Shown piece by piece: positions 52,801 through 64,000 of a DNA stretch of 64,000 nt. The DNA is from Auanema rhodensis. Taxonomy: Eukaryota > Nematoda > Chromadorea > Rhabditida > Rhabditidae. The notes beneath the pieces are model-generated. The model was given only the letters and a program-made list of their open reading frames with translations, was not told the DNA's origin and searched no databases. A program made the translations under genes and the position numbers. The stretch is taken from the NCBI GenBank assembly GCA_964057225.1, contig OZ059898.1, positions 19,693,267-19,757,266 of the forward strand, written 5' to 3'. The first letter of the stretch is position 1; each line of letters starts with the position of its first letter.

Positions 52801-53333
52801 TCTACTTTTTGCTAAATTATTCTGAAATTTTTCGAAAAAATTTTTGTCAAAATGTTTTTGGAAGCAATGTTGAGTGTACATGGAAACTCAACATACACTA
52901 ATGCATCATTTTTCAAACGATCATAACTAATTTTTGTATTAAGCGTTTCTCAATGTAGTAAAGTGCATTCGATGCGGATTTTTAAGCTGCGTCGATCTGT
53001 GTTATCAGATTTGCGCTAGCTTAAAAATGCACCGAGATATCAACTGATATAAGTTCACACTTATATCCTCGATTTTCACCCTGAAGAATTAATTTTTTCG
53101 TTGAATAACAATGTCCATCGTCTTTGCCTTGAAAAACGAAATCTGAAAACATCTACTTTTTGCTAAATTATTTTGAAATTTTTCGAAAAAATTTTTGTCA
53201 AAATGTTTTTGGAAGCAATGTTGAGTGTACATGGAAACTCAACATACACTAATGCATCATTTTTCAAACAATCATAACTAATTTTTGTATTAAGCGTTTC
53301 TCAATGTAGAATAGTGCATTCGATGCGGATTTT
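49473..53333. repeat. Trimeric higher-order repeat Q-X-Y (1053 bp) with a Y triplication
   Basis: Starts are 49473 Q, 49824 X, 50175 Y, 50526 Y, 50877 Y; 51228 Q, 51579 X, 51930 Y; 52281 Q, 52632 X, 52983 Y. The Q at 49473 also closes the P-Q pair of the preceding tetramer domain. The two last trimers are tandem copies that share the private 'gtagtaaagtg' in X; the second Y ends 'gcggattttt' and not 'gcagttttg'. The Y at 50526 has a Q-type 5' end ('tttgatcag'), and the Y at 50175 has a private 'gataccaac'. Confidence 0.9.
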
Positions 53334-54035
53334 TAAGCTGCGTCGATCTGTGTCATCAGATTTGGGCTAGCTTAAAAATGCACCGAGATATCAACTGATA
53401 TAAGTTCACACTTATATCCTCGATTTTCACCCTGAAGAATTAATTTTTTCGTTGAATAACATTGTCCATCGTCTTTGCCTTGAAAAACGAAATCTGAAAA
53501 CATCTACTTTTTGCTAAATTATCTTGAAATTTTTCGAAAAAATTTTTGTCAAAATGTTTTTGGAAGCAATGTTGAGTGTACATGGAAACTCAACATACAC
53601 TAATGCATCATTTTTCAAACAATCATAACTAATTTTTGTATTAAGCGTTTTTCAATGTAGAATAGTGCATTCGATGCGGATTTTTAAGCTGCGTCGATCT
53701 GTGTTATCAGATTTGGGCTAGCTTAAAAATGCACCGAGATATCAACTGATATAAGTTCACACTTATATCCTCGATTTTCACCCTGAAGAATTAATTTTTT
53801 CGTTGAATAACATTGTCCATCGTCTTTGCCTTGAAAAAAGGAATCTAAAAACATCTACTTTTTGCTAAATTATTCTGAAATTTTTCGAAAAAATTTTTGT
53901 CAAAATGTTTTTGGAAGCAATGTTGAGTGTACATGGAAACTCAACATACACTAATGCATCATTTTTCAAACAATCATAACTAATTTTTGTATTAAGCGTT
54001 TCTCAATGTAGAATAGTGCATTCGATGCAGTTTTG
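53334..54035. repeat. Z1-Z2 monomer pair, copy 1
   Basis: Starts are 53334 (Z1: 'gtgtcatcag' with 'ttgggc', 'attatcttg', 'gtttttc') and 53685 (Z2: 'gtgttatcag' with 'ttgggc', 'ggaatc', 'ttattctg'). These combinations occur nowhere else except 58950-59651. Z2 here ends with 'caatcat' and 'gcagttttg'. Confidence 0.88.
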
Positions 54036-57000
54036 TAAGCTGCGTCGATCTGTTTGATCAGATTTGGGCTAGCTTAAAAATGCACCGAGATATCAACTGA
54101 TATAAGTTCACACTTATATCCTCGATTTTCACCCTGAAGAATTAATTTTTTCGTTGAATAACATTGTCCATCGTCTTTGCCTTGAAAAAAAAAATCTAAA
54201 AACATCTACTTTTTGCTAAATTATTTTGAAATTTTTCGAAAAAATTTTTGTCAAAATGTTTTTGGAAGCAATGTTGAGTGTACATGGAAACTCAACATAC
54301 ACTAATGCATCATTTTTCAAACAATCATAACTAATTTTTGTATTAAGCGTTTCTCAATGTAGAATAGTGCATTCGATGCAGTTTTGTAAGCTGCGTCGAT
54401 CTGTTTGATCAGATTTGGGCTAGCTTAAAAATGCACCGAGATATCAACTGATATAAGTTCACACTTATATCCTCGATTTTCACCCTGAAGAATTAATTTT
54501 TTCGTTGAATAACATTGTCCATCGTCTTTGCCTTGAAAAACGAAATCTGAAAACTTCTACTTTTTGCTAAATTATTTTGAAATTTTTCGAAAAAATTTTT
54601 GTCAAAATGTTTTTGGAAGCAATGTTGAGTGTACATGGAAACTCAACATACACTAATGCATCATTTTTCAAACGATCACAACTAATTTTTGTATAAAGCG
54701 TTTCTCAATGTCGTATAGTGCATTCGATGCAGATTTGTAAGCTGCGTCGATCTGTGTTATCAGATTTGCGCTAGCTTAAAAATGCACCGAGATATCAACT
54801 GATATAAGTTCACACTTATATCCTCGATTTTCACCCTGAAGAATTAATTTTTTCGTTGAATAACATTGTCCATCGTCTTTGCCTTGAAAAAAGGAATCTA
54901 AAAACATCTACTTTTTGCTAAATTATTCTGAAATTTTTCGAAAAAATTTTTGTCAAAATGTTTTTGGAAGCAATGTTGAGTGTACATGGAAACTCAACAT
55001 ACACTAATGCATCATTTTTCAAACAATCATAACTAATTTTTGTATTAAGCGTTTCTCAATGTAGAATAGTGCATTCGATGCAGTTTTGTAAGCTGCGTCG
55101 ATCTGTTTGATCAGATTTGGGCTAGCTTAAAAATGCACCGAGATATCAACTGATATAAGTTCACACTTATATCCTCGATTTTCACCCTGAAGAATTAATT
55201 TTTTCGTTGAATAACATTGTCCATCGTCTTTGCCTTGAAAAAAAAAATCTAAAAACATCTACTTTTTGCTAAATTATTTTGAAATTTTTCGAAAAAATTT
55301 TTGTCAAAATGTTTTTGGAAGCAATGTTGAGTGTACATGGAAACTCAACATACACTAATGCATCATTTTTCAAACAATCATAACTAATTTTTGTATTAAG
55401 CGTTTCTCAATGTAGAATAGTGCATTCGATGCAGTTTTGTAAGCTGCGTCGATCTGTTTGATCAGATTTGGGCTAGCTTAAAAATGCACCGAGATATCAA
55501 CTGATATAAGTTCACACTTATATCCTCGATTTTCACCCTGAAGAATTAATTTTTTCGTTGAATAACATTGTCCATCGTCTTTGCCTTGAAAAACGAAATC
55601 TGAAAACTTCTACTTTTTGCTAAATTATTTTGAAATTTTTCGAAAAAATTTTTGTCAAAATGTTTTTGGAAGCAATGTTGAGTGTACATGGAAACTCAAC
55701 ATACACTAATGCATCATTTTTCAAACGATCACAACTAATTTTTGTATAAAGCGTTTCTCAATGTCGTATAGTGCATTCGATGCAGATTTGTAAGCTGCGT
55801 CGATCTGTGTTATCAGATTTGCGCTAGCTTAAAAATGCACCGAGATATCAACTGATATAAGTTCACACTTATATCCTCGATTTTCACCCTGAAGAATTAA
55901 TTTTTTCGTTGAATAACATTAGCCATCGTCTTTGCCTTATAAAAAGGAATCTAAAAACATTTACTTTTTGCTAAATTATTTTGAAATTTTTCGAAAAAAT
56001 TTTTGCCAAAATGTTTTTGGAAGCAATGTTGAGTGTACATGGAAACTCAACATACACTAATGCATTATTTTTCAAACGATCATAACTAATTTTTGTATTA
56101 AGCGTTTCTCAATGTAGTATAGTGCATTCGATGCGGATTTTTAAGCTGCGTCGATCTGTGTTATCAGATTTGCGCTAGCTTAAAAATGCACCGAGACATC
56201 AACTGATATAAGTTCACACTTATATCCTCGATTTTCACCCTGAAGAAATAATTTTTTCGTTGAATAACATTGTCCATCGTCTTTGCCTTGAAAAAAAAAA
56301 TCTAAAAACATCTACTTTTTGCTAAATTATTTTGAAATTTTTCGAAAAAATTTTTGTCAAAATGTTTTTGGAAGCAATGTTGAGTGTACATGGAAACTCA
56401 ACATACACTAATGCATCATTTTTCAAACAATCATAACTAATTTTTGTATTAAGCGTTTCTCAATGTAGAATAGTGCATTCGATGCAGTTTTGTAAGCTGC
56501 GTCGATCTGTTTGATCAGATTTGGGCTAGCTTAAAAATGCACCGAGATATCAACTGATATAAGTTCACACTTATATCCTCGATTTTCACCCTGAAGAATT
56601 AATTTTTTCGTTGAATAACATTGTCCATCGTCTTTGCCTTGAAAAAAAAAATCTAAAAACATCTACTTTTTGCTAAATTATTTTGAAATTTTTCGAAAAA
56701 ATTTTTGTCAAAATGTTTTTGGAAGCAATGTTGAGTGTACATGGAAACTCAACATACACTAATGCATCATTTTTCAAACAATCATAACTAATTTTTGTAT
56801 TAAGCGTTTCTCAATGTAGAATAGTGCATTCGATGCAGTTTTGTAAGCTGCGTCGATCTGTTTGATCAGATTTGGGCTAGCTTAAAAATGCACCGAGATA
56901 TCAACTGATATAAGTTCACACTTATATCCTCGATTTTCACCCTGAAGAATTAATTTTTTCGTTGAATAACATTGTCCATCGTCTTTGCCTTGAAAAAAAA

Positions 57001-58949
57001 AATCTAAAAACATCTACTTTTTGCTAAATTATTTTGAAATTTTTCGAAAAAATTTTTGTCAAAATGTTTTTGGAAGCAATGTTGAGTGTACATGGAAACT
57101 CAACATACACTAATGCATCATTTTTCAAACAATCATAACTAATTTTTGTATTAAGCGTTTCTCAATCTAGAATAGTGCATTCGATGCAGTTTTGTAAGCT
57201 GCGTCGATCTGTTTGATCAGATTTGGGCTAGCTTAAAAATGCACCGAGATATCAACTGATATAAGTTCACACTTATATCCTCGATTTTCACCCTGAAGAA
57301 TTAATTTTTTCGTTGAATAACATTGTCCATCGTCTTTGCCTTGAAAAACGAAATCTGAAAACTTCTACTTTTTGCTAAATTATTTTGAAATTTTTCGAAA
57401 AAATTTTTGTCAAAATGTTTTTGGAAGCAATGTTGAGTGTACATGGAAACTCAACATACACTAATGCATCATTTTTCAAACGATCACAACTAATTTTTGT
57501 ATAAAGCGTTTCTCAATGTCGTATAGTGCATTCGATGCAGATTTGTAAGCTGCGTCGATCTGTGTTATCAGATTTGCGCTAGCTTAAAAATGCACCGAGA
57601 TATCAACTGATATAAGTTCACACTTATATCCTCGATTTTCACCCTGAAGAATTAATTTTTTCGTTGAATAACATTAGCCATCGTCTTTGCCTTATAAAAA
57701 GGAATCTAAAAACATTTACTTTTTGCTAAATTATTTTGAAATTTTTCGAAAAAATTTTTGTCAAAATGTTTTTGGAAGCAATGTTGAGTGTACATGGAAA
57801 CTCAACATACACTAATGCATTATTTTTCAAACGATCATAACTAATTTTTGTATTAAGCGTTTCTCAATGTAGTATAGTGCATTCGATGCGGATTTTTAAG
57901 CTGCGTCGATCTGTTTGATCAGATTTGGGCTAGCTTAAAAATGCACCGAGATATCAACTGATATAAGTTCACACTTATATCCTCGATTTTCACCCTGAAG
58001 AAATAATTTTTTCGTTGAATAACATTGTCCATCGTCTTTGCCTTGAAAAAAAAAATCTAAAAACATCTACTTTTTGCTAAATTATTTTGAAATTTTTCGA
58101 AAAAATTTTTGTCAAAATGTTTTTGGAAGCAATGTTGAGTGTACATGGAAACTCAACATACACTAATGCATCATTTTTCAAACAATCATAACTAATTTTT
58201 GTATTAAGCGTTTCTCAATGTAGAATAGTGCATTCGATGCAGTTTTGTAAGCTGCGTCGATCTGTTTGATCAGATTTGGGCTAGCTTAAAAATGCACCGA
58301 GATATCAACTGATATAAGTTCACACTTATATCCTCGATTTTCACCCTGAAGAATTAATTTTTTCGTTGAATAACATTGTCCATCGTCTTTGCCTTGAAAA
58401 ACGAAATCTGAAAACTTCTACTTTTTGCTAAATTATTTTGAAATTTTTCGAAAAAATTTTTGTCAAAATGTTTTTGGAAGCAATGTTGAGTGTACATGGA
58501 AACTCAACATACACTAATGCATCATTTTTCAAACGATCACAACTAATTTTTGTATAAAGCGTTTCTCAATGTCGTATAGTGCATTCGATGCAGATTTGTA
58601 AGCTGCGTCGATCTGTGTTATCAGATTTGCGCTAGCTTAAAAATGCACCGAGATATCAACTGATATAAGTTCACACTTATATCCTCGATTTTCACCCTGA
58701 AGAATTAATTTTTTCGTTGAATAACAATGTCCATCGTCTTTGCCTTGAAAAACGAAATCTGAAAACATCTACTTTTTGCTAAATTATTTTGAAATTTTTC
58801 GAAAAAATTTTTGTCAAAATGTTTTTGGAAGCAATGTTGAGTGTACATGGAAACTCAACATACACTAATGCATTATTTTTCAAACGATCATAACTAATTT
58901 TTGTATTAAGCGTTTCTCAATGTAGTATAGTGCATTCGATGCGGATTTT
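54036..58949. repeat. Mosaic of P, Q, R, S, X-like and Y-like monomers
   Basis: Starts are 54036 Q, 54387 R, 54738 X-like; 55089 Q, 55440 R, 55791 S'; 56142 P, 56493 Q, 56844 Q (private 'caatctagaat'), 57195 R, 57546 S (without the S' mark); 57897 P-like with 'tttgatcag', 58248 R, 58599 Y with an S-type 3' end ('gcattattt', 'gatcataac', 'gtagtatag'). It is built from tetramer-domain monomers, but the strict order has broken down. Confidence 0.87.
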
Positions 58950-59651
58950 TAAGCTGCGTCGATCTGTGTCATCAGATTTGGGCTAGCTTAAAAATGCACC
59001 GAGATATCAACTGATATAAGTTCACACTTATATCCTCGATTTTCACCCTGAAGAATTAATTTTTTCGTTGAATAACATTGTCCATCGTCTTTGCCTTGAA
59101 AAACGAAATCTGAAAACATCTACTTTTTGCTAAATTATCTTGAAATTTTTCGAAAAAATTTTTGTCAAAATGTTTTTGGAAGCAATGTTGAGTGTACATG
59201 GAAACTCAACATACACTAATGCATCATTTTTCAAACAATCATAACTAATTTTTGTATTAAGCGTTTTTCAATGTAGAATAGTGCATTCGATGCGGATTTT
59301 TAAGCTGCGTCGATCTGTGTTATCAGATTTGGGCTAGCTTAAAAATGCACCGAGATATCAACTGATATAAGTTCACACTTATATCCTCGATTTTCACCCT
59401 GAAGAATTAATTTTTTCGTTGAATAACATTGTCCATCGTCTTTGCCTTGAAAAAAGGAATCTAAAAACATCTACTTTTTGCTAAATTATTCTGAAATTTT
59501 TCGAAAAAATTTTTGTCAAAATGTTTTTGGAAGCAATGTTGAGTGTACATGGAAACTCAACATACACTAATGCATCATTTTTCAAACGATCATAACTAAT
59601 TTTTGTATTAAGCGTTTCTCAATGTAGTATAGTGCATTCGATGCGGATTTT
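58950..59651. repeat. Z1-Z2 monomer pair, copy 2
   Basis: Starts are 58950 Z1 and 59301 Z2, 5616 bp (16 monomers) after copy 1. Z1 is the same type, including 'gtgtcatcag' and 'attatcttg'. Z2 differs in its 3' end, here 'gatcataac', 'gtagtatag' and 'gcggattttt'. Confidence 0.87.
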
Positions 59652-62600
59652 TAAGCTGCGTCGATCTGTGTTATCAGATTTGCGCTAGCTTAAAAATGCA
59701 CCGAGACATCAACTGATATAAGTTCACACTTATATCCTCGATTTTCTCCCTGAAGAATTAATTTTTCGTTGAATAACATTGTCCATCGTCTTTGCCTTGA
59801 AAAAAGGAATCTAAAAACATCTACTTTTTGCTAAATTATTTCGAAATTTTTCGAAAAAATTTTTGTCAAAATGTTTTTGGAAGCAATGTTGAGTGTACAT
59901 GGAAACTCAACATACACTAATGCATCATTTTTCAAACGATCATAACTAATTTTTGTATTAAGCGTTTTTCAATGTAGTATAGTGCATTCGATGCGGAATT
60001 TTAAGCTGCGTCGATCTGTGTTATCAGATTTGCGCTAGCTTAAAAATGCACCGAGACATCAACTGATATAAGTTCACACTTATATCCTCGATTTTCACAC
60101 TGAAGAATTTATTTTTTCGTTGAATAACATTGTCCATCGTCTTTGCCTTGAAAAAAGGAATCTGAAAACATCTACTTTCTGCTAAATTATTCTGAAATTT
60201 TTCGAAAAAATTTTTGTCAAAATGTTTTTGGAAGCAATGTTGAGTGTACATGGAAACTCAACATACACTAATGCATCATTTTTCAAACGATCATAACTAA
60301 TTTCTGTATTAAGCGTTTCTCAATGTAGTATAGTGCATTTGATGCGGATTTTTAAGCTGCGTCGATCTGTGTTATCAGATTTGCGCTAGCTTGAAAATGC
60401 ACCGAGATATCAACTGATATAAGTTCACACTTATATCCTCGATTTTCACCCTGAAGAATTAATTTTTTCGTTGAATAACATTGTCCATCGTCTTTGCCTT
60501 GAAAAACGGAATCTGAAAACATCTACTTTTTGCTAAATTATTTTGAAATTTTTCGAAAAAATTTTTGTCAAAATGTTTTTGGAAGCAATGCTGAGTGTAC
60601 ATGGAAACTCAACATACACTAATGCATCATTTTTCAAACGATCATAACTAATTTTTGTATTAAGCGTTTCTCAATGTAGTATAGTGCATTCGATGCGGAT
60701 TTTTAAGCTGCGTCGATCTGTGTTATCAGATTTGCGCTAGCTTAAAAATGCACCGAGATATCAACTGATATAAGTTCACACTCATATCCTCGATTTTCAC
60801 CCTGAAGAATTAATTTTTTCGTTGAATAACATTGTTCATCGTCTTTGCCTTGAAAAAAGGAATCTAAAAACATCTACTTTTTGCTAAATTATTTTGAAAT
60901 TTTTCGAAAAAATTTTTGTCAAAATGTTTTTGGAAGCAATGTTGAGTGTACATGGAAACTCAACATACACTAATGCATCATTTTTTAAACGATCATAACT
61001 AATTTTTGTATTAAGCGTTTCTCAATGTAGTATAGTGCATTCGATGCGGATTTTTAAGCTGCGTCGATCTGTGTTATCGGATTTGCGCTAGCTTAAAAAT
61101 GCACCGAGACATCAACTGATATAAGTTCACACTTATATCCTCGATTTTCTCCCTGAAGAATTAATTTTTCGTTGAATAACATTGTCCATCGTCTTTGCCT
61201 TGAAAAAAGGAATCTAAAAACATCTACTTTTTGCTAAATTATTTCGAAATTTTTCGAAAAAATTTTTGTCAAAATGTTTTTGGAAGCAATGTTGAGTGTA
61301 CATGGAAACTCAACATACACTAATGCATCATTTTTCAAACGATCATAACTAATTTTTGTATTAAGCGTTTTTCAATGTAGTATAGTGCATTCGATGCGGA
61401 ATTTTAAGCTGCGTCGATCTGTGTTATCAGATTTGCGCTAGCTTAAAAATGCACCGAGACATCAACTGATATAAGTTCACACTTATATCCTCGATTTTCA
61501 CCCTGAAGAATTTATTTTTTCGTTGAATAACATTGTCCATCGTCTTTGCCTTGAAAAAAGGAATCTGAAAACATCTACTTTCTGCTAAATTATTCTGAAA
61601 TTTTTCGAAAAAATTTTTGTCAAAATGTTTTTGGAAGCAATGTTGAGTGTACATGGAAACTCAACATACACTAATGCATCATTTTTCAAACGATCATAAC
61701 TAATTTCTGTATTAAGCGTTTCTCAATGTAGTATAGTGCATTTGATGCGGATTTTTAAGCTGCGTCGATCTGTGTTATCAGATTTGCGCTAGCTTGAAAA
61801 TGCACCGAGATATCAACTGATATAAGTTCACACTTATATCCTCGATTTTCACCCTGAAGAATTAATTTTTTCGTTGAATAACATTGTCCATCGTCTTTGC
61901 CTTGAAAAACGGAATCTGAAAACATCTACTTTTTGCTAAATTATTTTGAAATTTTTCGAAAAAATTTTTGTCAAAATGTTTTTGGAAGCAATGTTGAGTG
62001 TACATGGAAACTCAACATACACTAATGCATCATTTTTCAAACGATCATAACTAATTTCTGTATTAAGCGTTTCTCAATGTAGTATAGTGCATTTGATGCG
62101 GATTTTTAAGCTGCGTCGATCTGTGTTATCAGATTTGCGCTAGCTTGAAAATGCACCGAGATATCAACTGATATAAGTTCACACTTATATCCTCGATTTT
62201 CACCCTGAAGAATTAATTTTTTCGTTGAATAACATTGTCCATCGTCTTTGCCTTGAAAAACGGAATCTGAAAACATCTACTTTTTGCTAAATTATTTCGA
62301 AATTTTTCGAAAAAATTTTTGTCAAAATGTTTTTGGAAGCAATGCTGAGTGTACATGGAAACTCAACATACACTAATGCATCATTTTTCAAACGATCATA
62401 ACTAATTTTTGTATTAAGCGTTTCTCAATGTAGTATAGTGCATTCGATGCGGATTTTTAAGCTGCGTCGATCTGTGTTATCAGATTTGCGCTAGCTTAAA
62501 AATGCACCGAGATATCAACTGATATAAGTTCACACTCATATCCTCGATTTTCACCCTGAAGAATTAATTTTTTCGTTGAATAACATTGTTCATCGTCTTT

Positions 62601-64000
62601 GCCTTGAAAAAAGGAATCTAAAAACATCTACTTTTTGCTAAATTATTTTGAAATTTTTCGAAAAAATTTTTGTCAAAATGTTTTTGGAAGCAATGTTGAG
62701 TGTACATGGAAACTCAACATACACTAATGCATCATTTTTTAAACGATCATAACTAATTTTTGTATTAAGCGTTTCTCAATGTAGTATAGTGCATTCGATG
62801 CGGATTTTTAAGCTGCGTCGATCTGTGTTATCGGATTTTCGCTAGCTTAAAAATGCACCGAGATATCAACTGATATAAGTTCACACTTATATCCTCGATT
62901 TTCACCCTGAAGAATTAATTTTTTCGTTGAATAACATTGTCCATCGTCTTTGCCTTGAAAAACGGAATCTGAAAACATCTACTTTTTGCTAAATTATTTT
63001 GAAATTTTTCGAAAAAATTTTTGTCAAAATGTTTTTGGAAGCAATGTTGAGTGTACATGGAAACTCAACATACACTAATGCATCATTTTTCAAACGATCA
63101 TAACTAATTTTTGTATTAAGCGTTTCTCAATGTAGTATAGTGCATTCGATGCGGATTTTTAAGCTGCGTCGATCTGTGTTATCGGATTTTCGCTAGCTTA
63201 AAAATGCACCGAGATATCAACTGATATAAGTTCACACTTATATCCTCGATTTTCACCCTGAAGAATTAATTTTTTCGTTGAATAACATTGTCCATCGTCT
63301 TTGCCTTGAAAAACGGAATCTGAAAACATCTACTTTTTGCTAAATTATTTTGAAATTTTTCGAAAAAATTTTTGTCAAAATGTTTTTGGAAGCAAGGTTG
63401 AGTGTACTTGGAAACTCAACATACACTAATGCATTATTTTTCAAACGATCATAACTAATTTTTGTATTAAGCGTTTCTCAATGTAGTATAGTGCATTCGA
63501 TGCAGATTTTCAAGCTGCGTCGATCTGTGTTATCAGATTTGCGCTAGCTTAAAAATGCACCGAGATATCAACTGATATAAGTTCCCACTTATATCCTCGA
63601 TTTTCACCCTGAAGAATTAATTTTTTCGTTGAATAACATTGTCCATCGTCTTTGCCTTGAAAAACGGAATCTGAAAACATCTACTTTTTGCTAAATTATT
63701 TTGAAATTTTTCGAAAAAATTTTTGTCAAAATGTTTTTGGAAGCAAGGTTGAGTGTACTTGGAAACTCAACATACACTAATGCATCATTTTTCAAACGAT
63801 CATAACTAATTTTTGTATTAAGTGTTTCTCAATGTAGTATAGTGCATTCGATGCGGATTTTTAAGCTGCGTCGATCTGTGTTATCAGATTTGCGCTAGCT
63901 TAAAAATGCACCGAGATATCAACTGATATAAGTTCACACTCATATCCTCGATTTTCACCCTGAAGAATTAATTTTTTCGTTGAATAACATTGTTCATCGT
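59652..64000. repeat. Right-edge diverged domain, tetramer N1-N2-N3-N4
   Basis: Starts are 59652 N1, 60002 N2, 60353 N3, 60704 N4; 61055 N1, 61405 N2, 61756 N3/N2, 62107 N3, 62458 N4; 62809, 63160, 63511; 63862 N4-like, cut by the window end. N1 has 'ttttctccc', one T less ('attaatttttcg', 350 bp) and 'gaattttaag'. N2 has 'ctttctgct' and 'gcatttgatg'. N3 has 'gcttgaaaatg' and 'cggaatctg'. N4 has 'cactcatatcc', 'attgttcatcg' and 'ttttttaaacg'. The monomers from 62809 on have 'atcggattttcgc' or 'caaggttgag' with 'tacttgg'. Most of these marks occur nowhere else in the window, so this is a separate higher-order repeat domain that probably continues to the right. Confidence 0.9.

Larger units (their letters stand above)
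1..64000. repeat. 351-bp satellite DNA array, entire window
   Basis: Every base belongs to a head-to-tail tandem array. Monomer starts ('taagctgcg') recur every 351 bp, for example 1, 352, 703, 1054, 1405, 1756 and so on to 63862. Thirteen copies depart from 351: 348 bp at 7371, 9122, 10874 and 17537; 350 bp at 7021, 8772, 11924, 15433, 17187, 29819, 30520, 59652 and 61055. These deletions total 21 bp and account exactly for the position of the last start. All copies share one orientation. No foreign DNA interrupts the array. Copies differ by diagnostic substitutions that define classes and higher-order repeats. Length near two nucleosome repeats, AT-richness and absence of genes suggest centromeric or pericentromeric heterochromatin of a eukaryote. 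That location is inference; the tandem structure is directly seen. Confidence 0.99.

Noticed and set aside
1-64000. CRISPR array
   Set aside because: The repeats are 351 bp, abut without spacers and vary by class. There are no short identical repeats with unique spacers and no cas genes.
1-64000. Transposon-derived tandem repeats or an embedded mobile element
   Set aside because: No terminal inverted repeats bounding a unit, no target-site duplications, no transposase or reverse-transcriptase reading frame, and no break in monomer phase.
1-64000. rRNA, tRNA, 5S arrays or intergenic rDNA spacer
   Set aside because: The monomer has no recognisable rRNA or tRNA box A and B motifs or cloverleaf, and no conserved rRNA segment was seen.
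1-64000. Assignment to a named satellite family or species
   Set aside because: Length and AT-rich style recall invertebrate, including beetle, satellites of about 350-360 bp, but I could not recognise the sequence. A search against Repbase, Dfam or the nucleotide archive would decide.

Overview
The whole 64 kb is one uninterrupted, head-to-tail satellite DNA array. I count 182 complete monomers, all in one orientation, plus a 139-base partial monomer at the right edge. Taking the monomer to begin at 'taagctgcg', 169 copies are 351 bp; the rest are 350 bp (nine copies) or 348 bp (four copies). The phase can be followed from base 1 to base 64000 with no insertion, inversion, transposon, gene or unique sequence. 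I find no credible protein-coding gene or RNA gene. The DNA is AT-rich, and long arrays of monomers about two nucleosomes long with higher-order structure are typical of eukaryotic centromeric or pericentromeric heterochromatin. An invertebrate such as an insect is plausible, but nothing here proves the taxon.

Monomer classes (my labels), set by short diagnostic sites. S: 'aacattagcc' and 'ttataaaaagg'; S': S with 'ttgccaaaa'. B: 'aattgatt' and 'cgaaatctgaaaacttc'; R: the same with 'aattaatt'. B and R usually end 'gatcacaac', 'gtcgtatag', 'gcagatttg'. C: 'gaatttatt'. D: 'aacgttgtcc'. P: 'gaaataatt', A10, 'caatcat', 'gtagaatag', 'gcagttttg'. Q: 'tttgatcag', 'aattaatt', A10. E: 'tttgatcag', 'ggaatc', 'tttctgtattaaacg', often with a 3-bp deletion. 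V: 'gatacaag', 'gaaataatt', A10. W: 'gatacaag', 'cccaaaag', 'aaagaaatc'; W0: W-like with 'tttgatcag'. X: 'tttgatcag', 'ggaatc', 'ttattctg'. Y: 'aacaatgtcc' and 'cgaaatctgaaaacatc'. Z1: 'gtgtcatcag' and 'attatcttg'; Z2: 'gtgttatcag' with 'ttgggc'. N1 to N4: right-edge classes.

Layout: 1-1755 unordered monomers; 1756-5265 B-S-D trimers; 5266-7370 a P-W0-D-D/B-S-P module; 7371-19288 an E-D-C-B-S pentamer mosaic; 19289-21394 a second copy of the 5266 module; 21395-22447 a transition; 22448-27712 a V-W dimer domain; 27713-29818 D-C-B-B-B-S; 29819-31922 a second dimer, three copies; 31923-32975 a bridge; 32976-41399 a P-Q-R-S' tetramer domain; 41400-43154 a spacer X-Y-Q-X-D; 43155-49823 tetramers again; 49824-53333 Q-X-Y trimers; 53334-59651 a mosaic flanked by duplicated Z1-Z2 pairs; 59652-64000 a distinct, more diverged domain.

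The biology lies in the structure. Several hierarchical periods coexist: dimer 702, trimer 1053, tetramer 1404, pentamer about 1752, and a supra-repeat of 7 to 10 kb. Monomers carry conserved dyads (a 51-nt compound inverted repeat, an 8-bp hairpin, two overlapping alternative hairpins) and a nearly invariant A/T-tract core. Chimeric monomers change class across that core, as expected for unequal exchange or conversion through the longest shared identity. I found no new enzymatic or defence system. The most notable items are the mixed higher-order repeat hierarchy and the conserved dyads.
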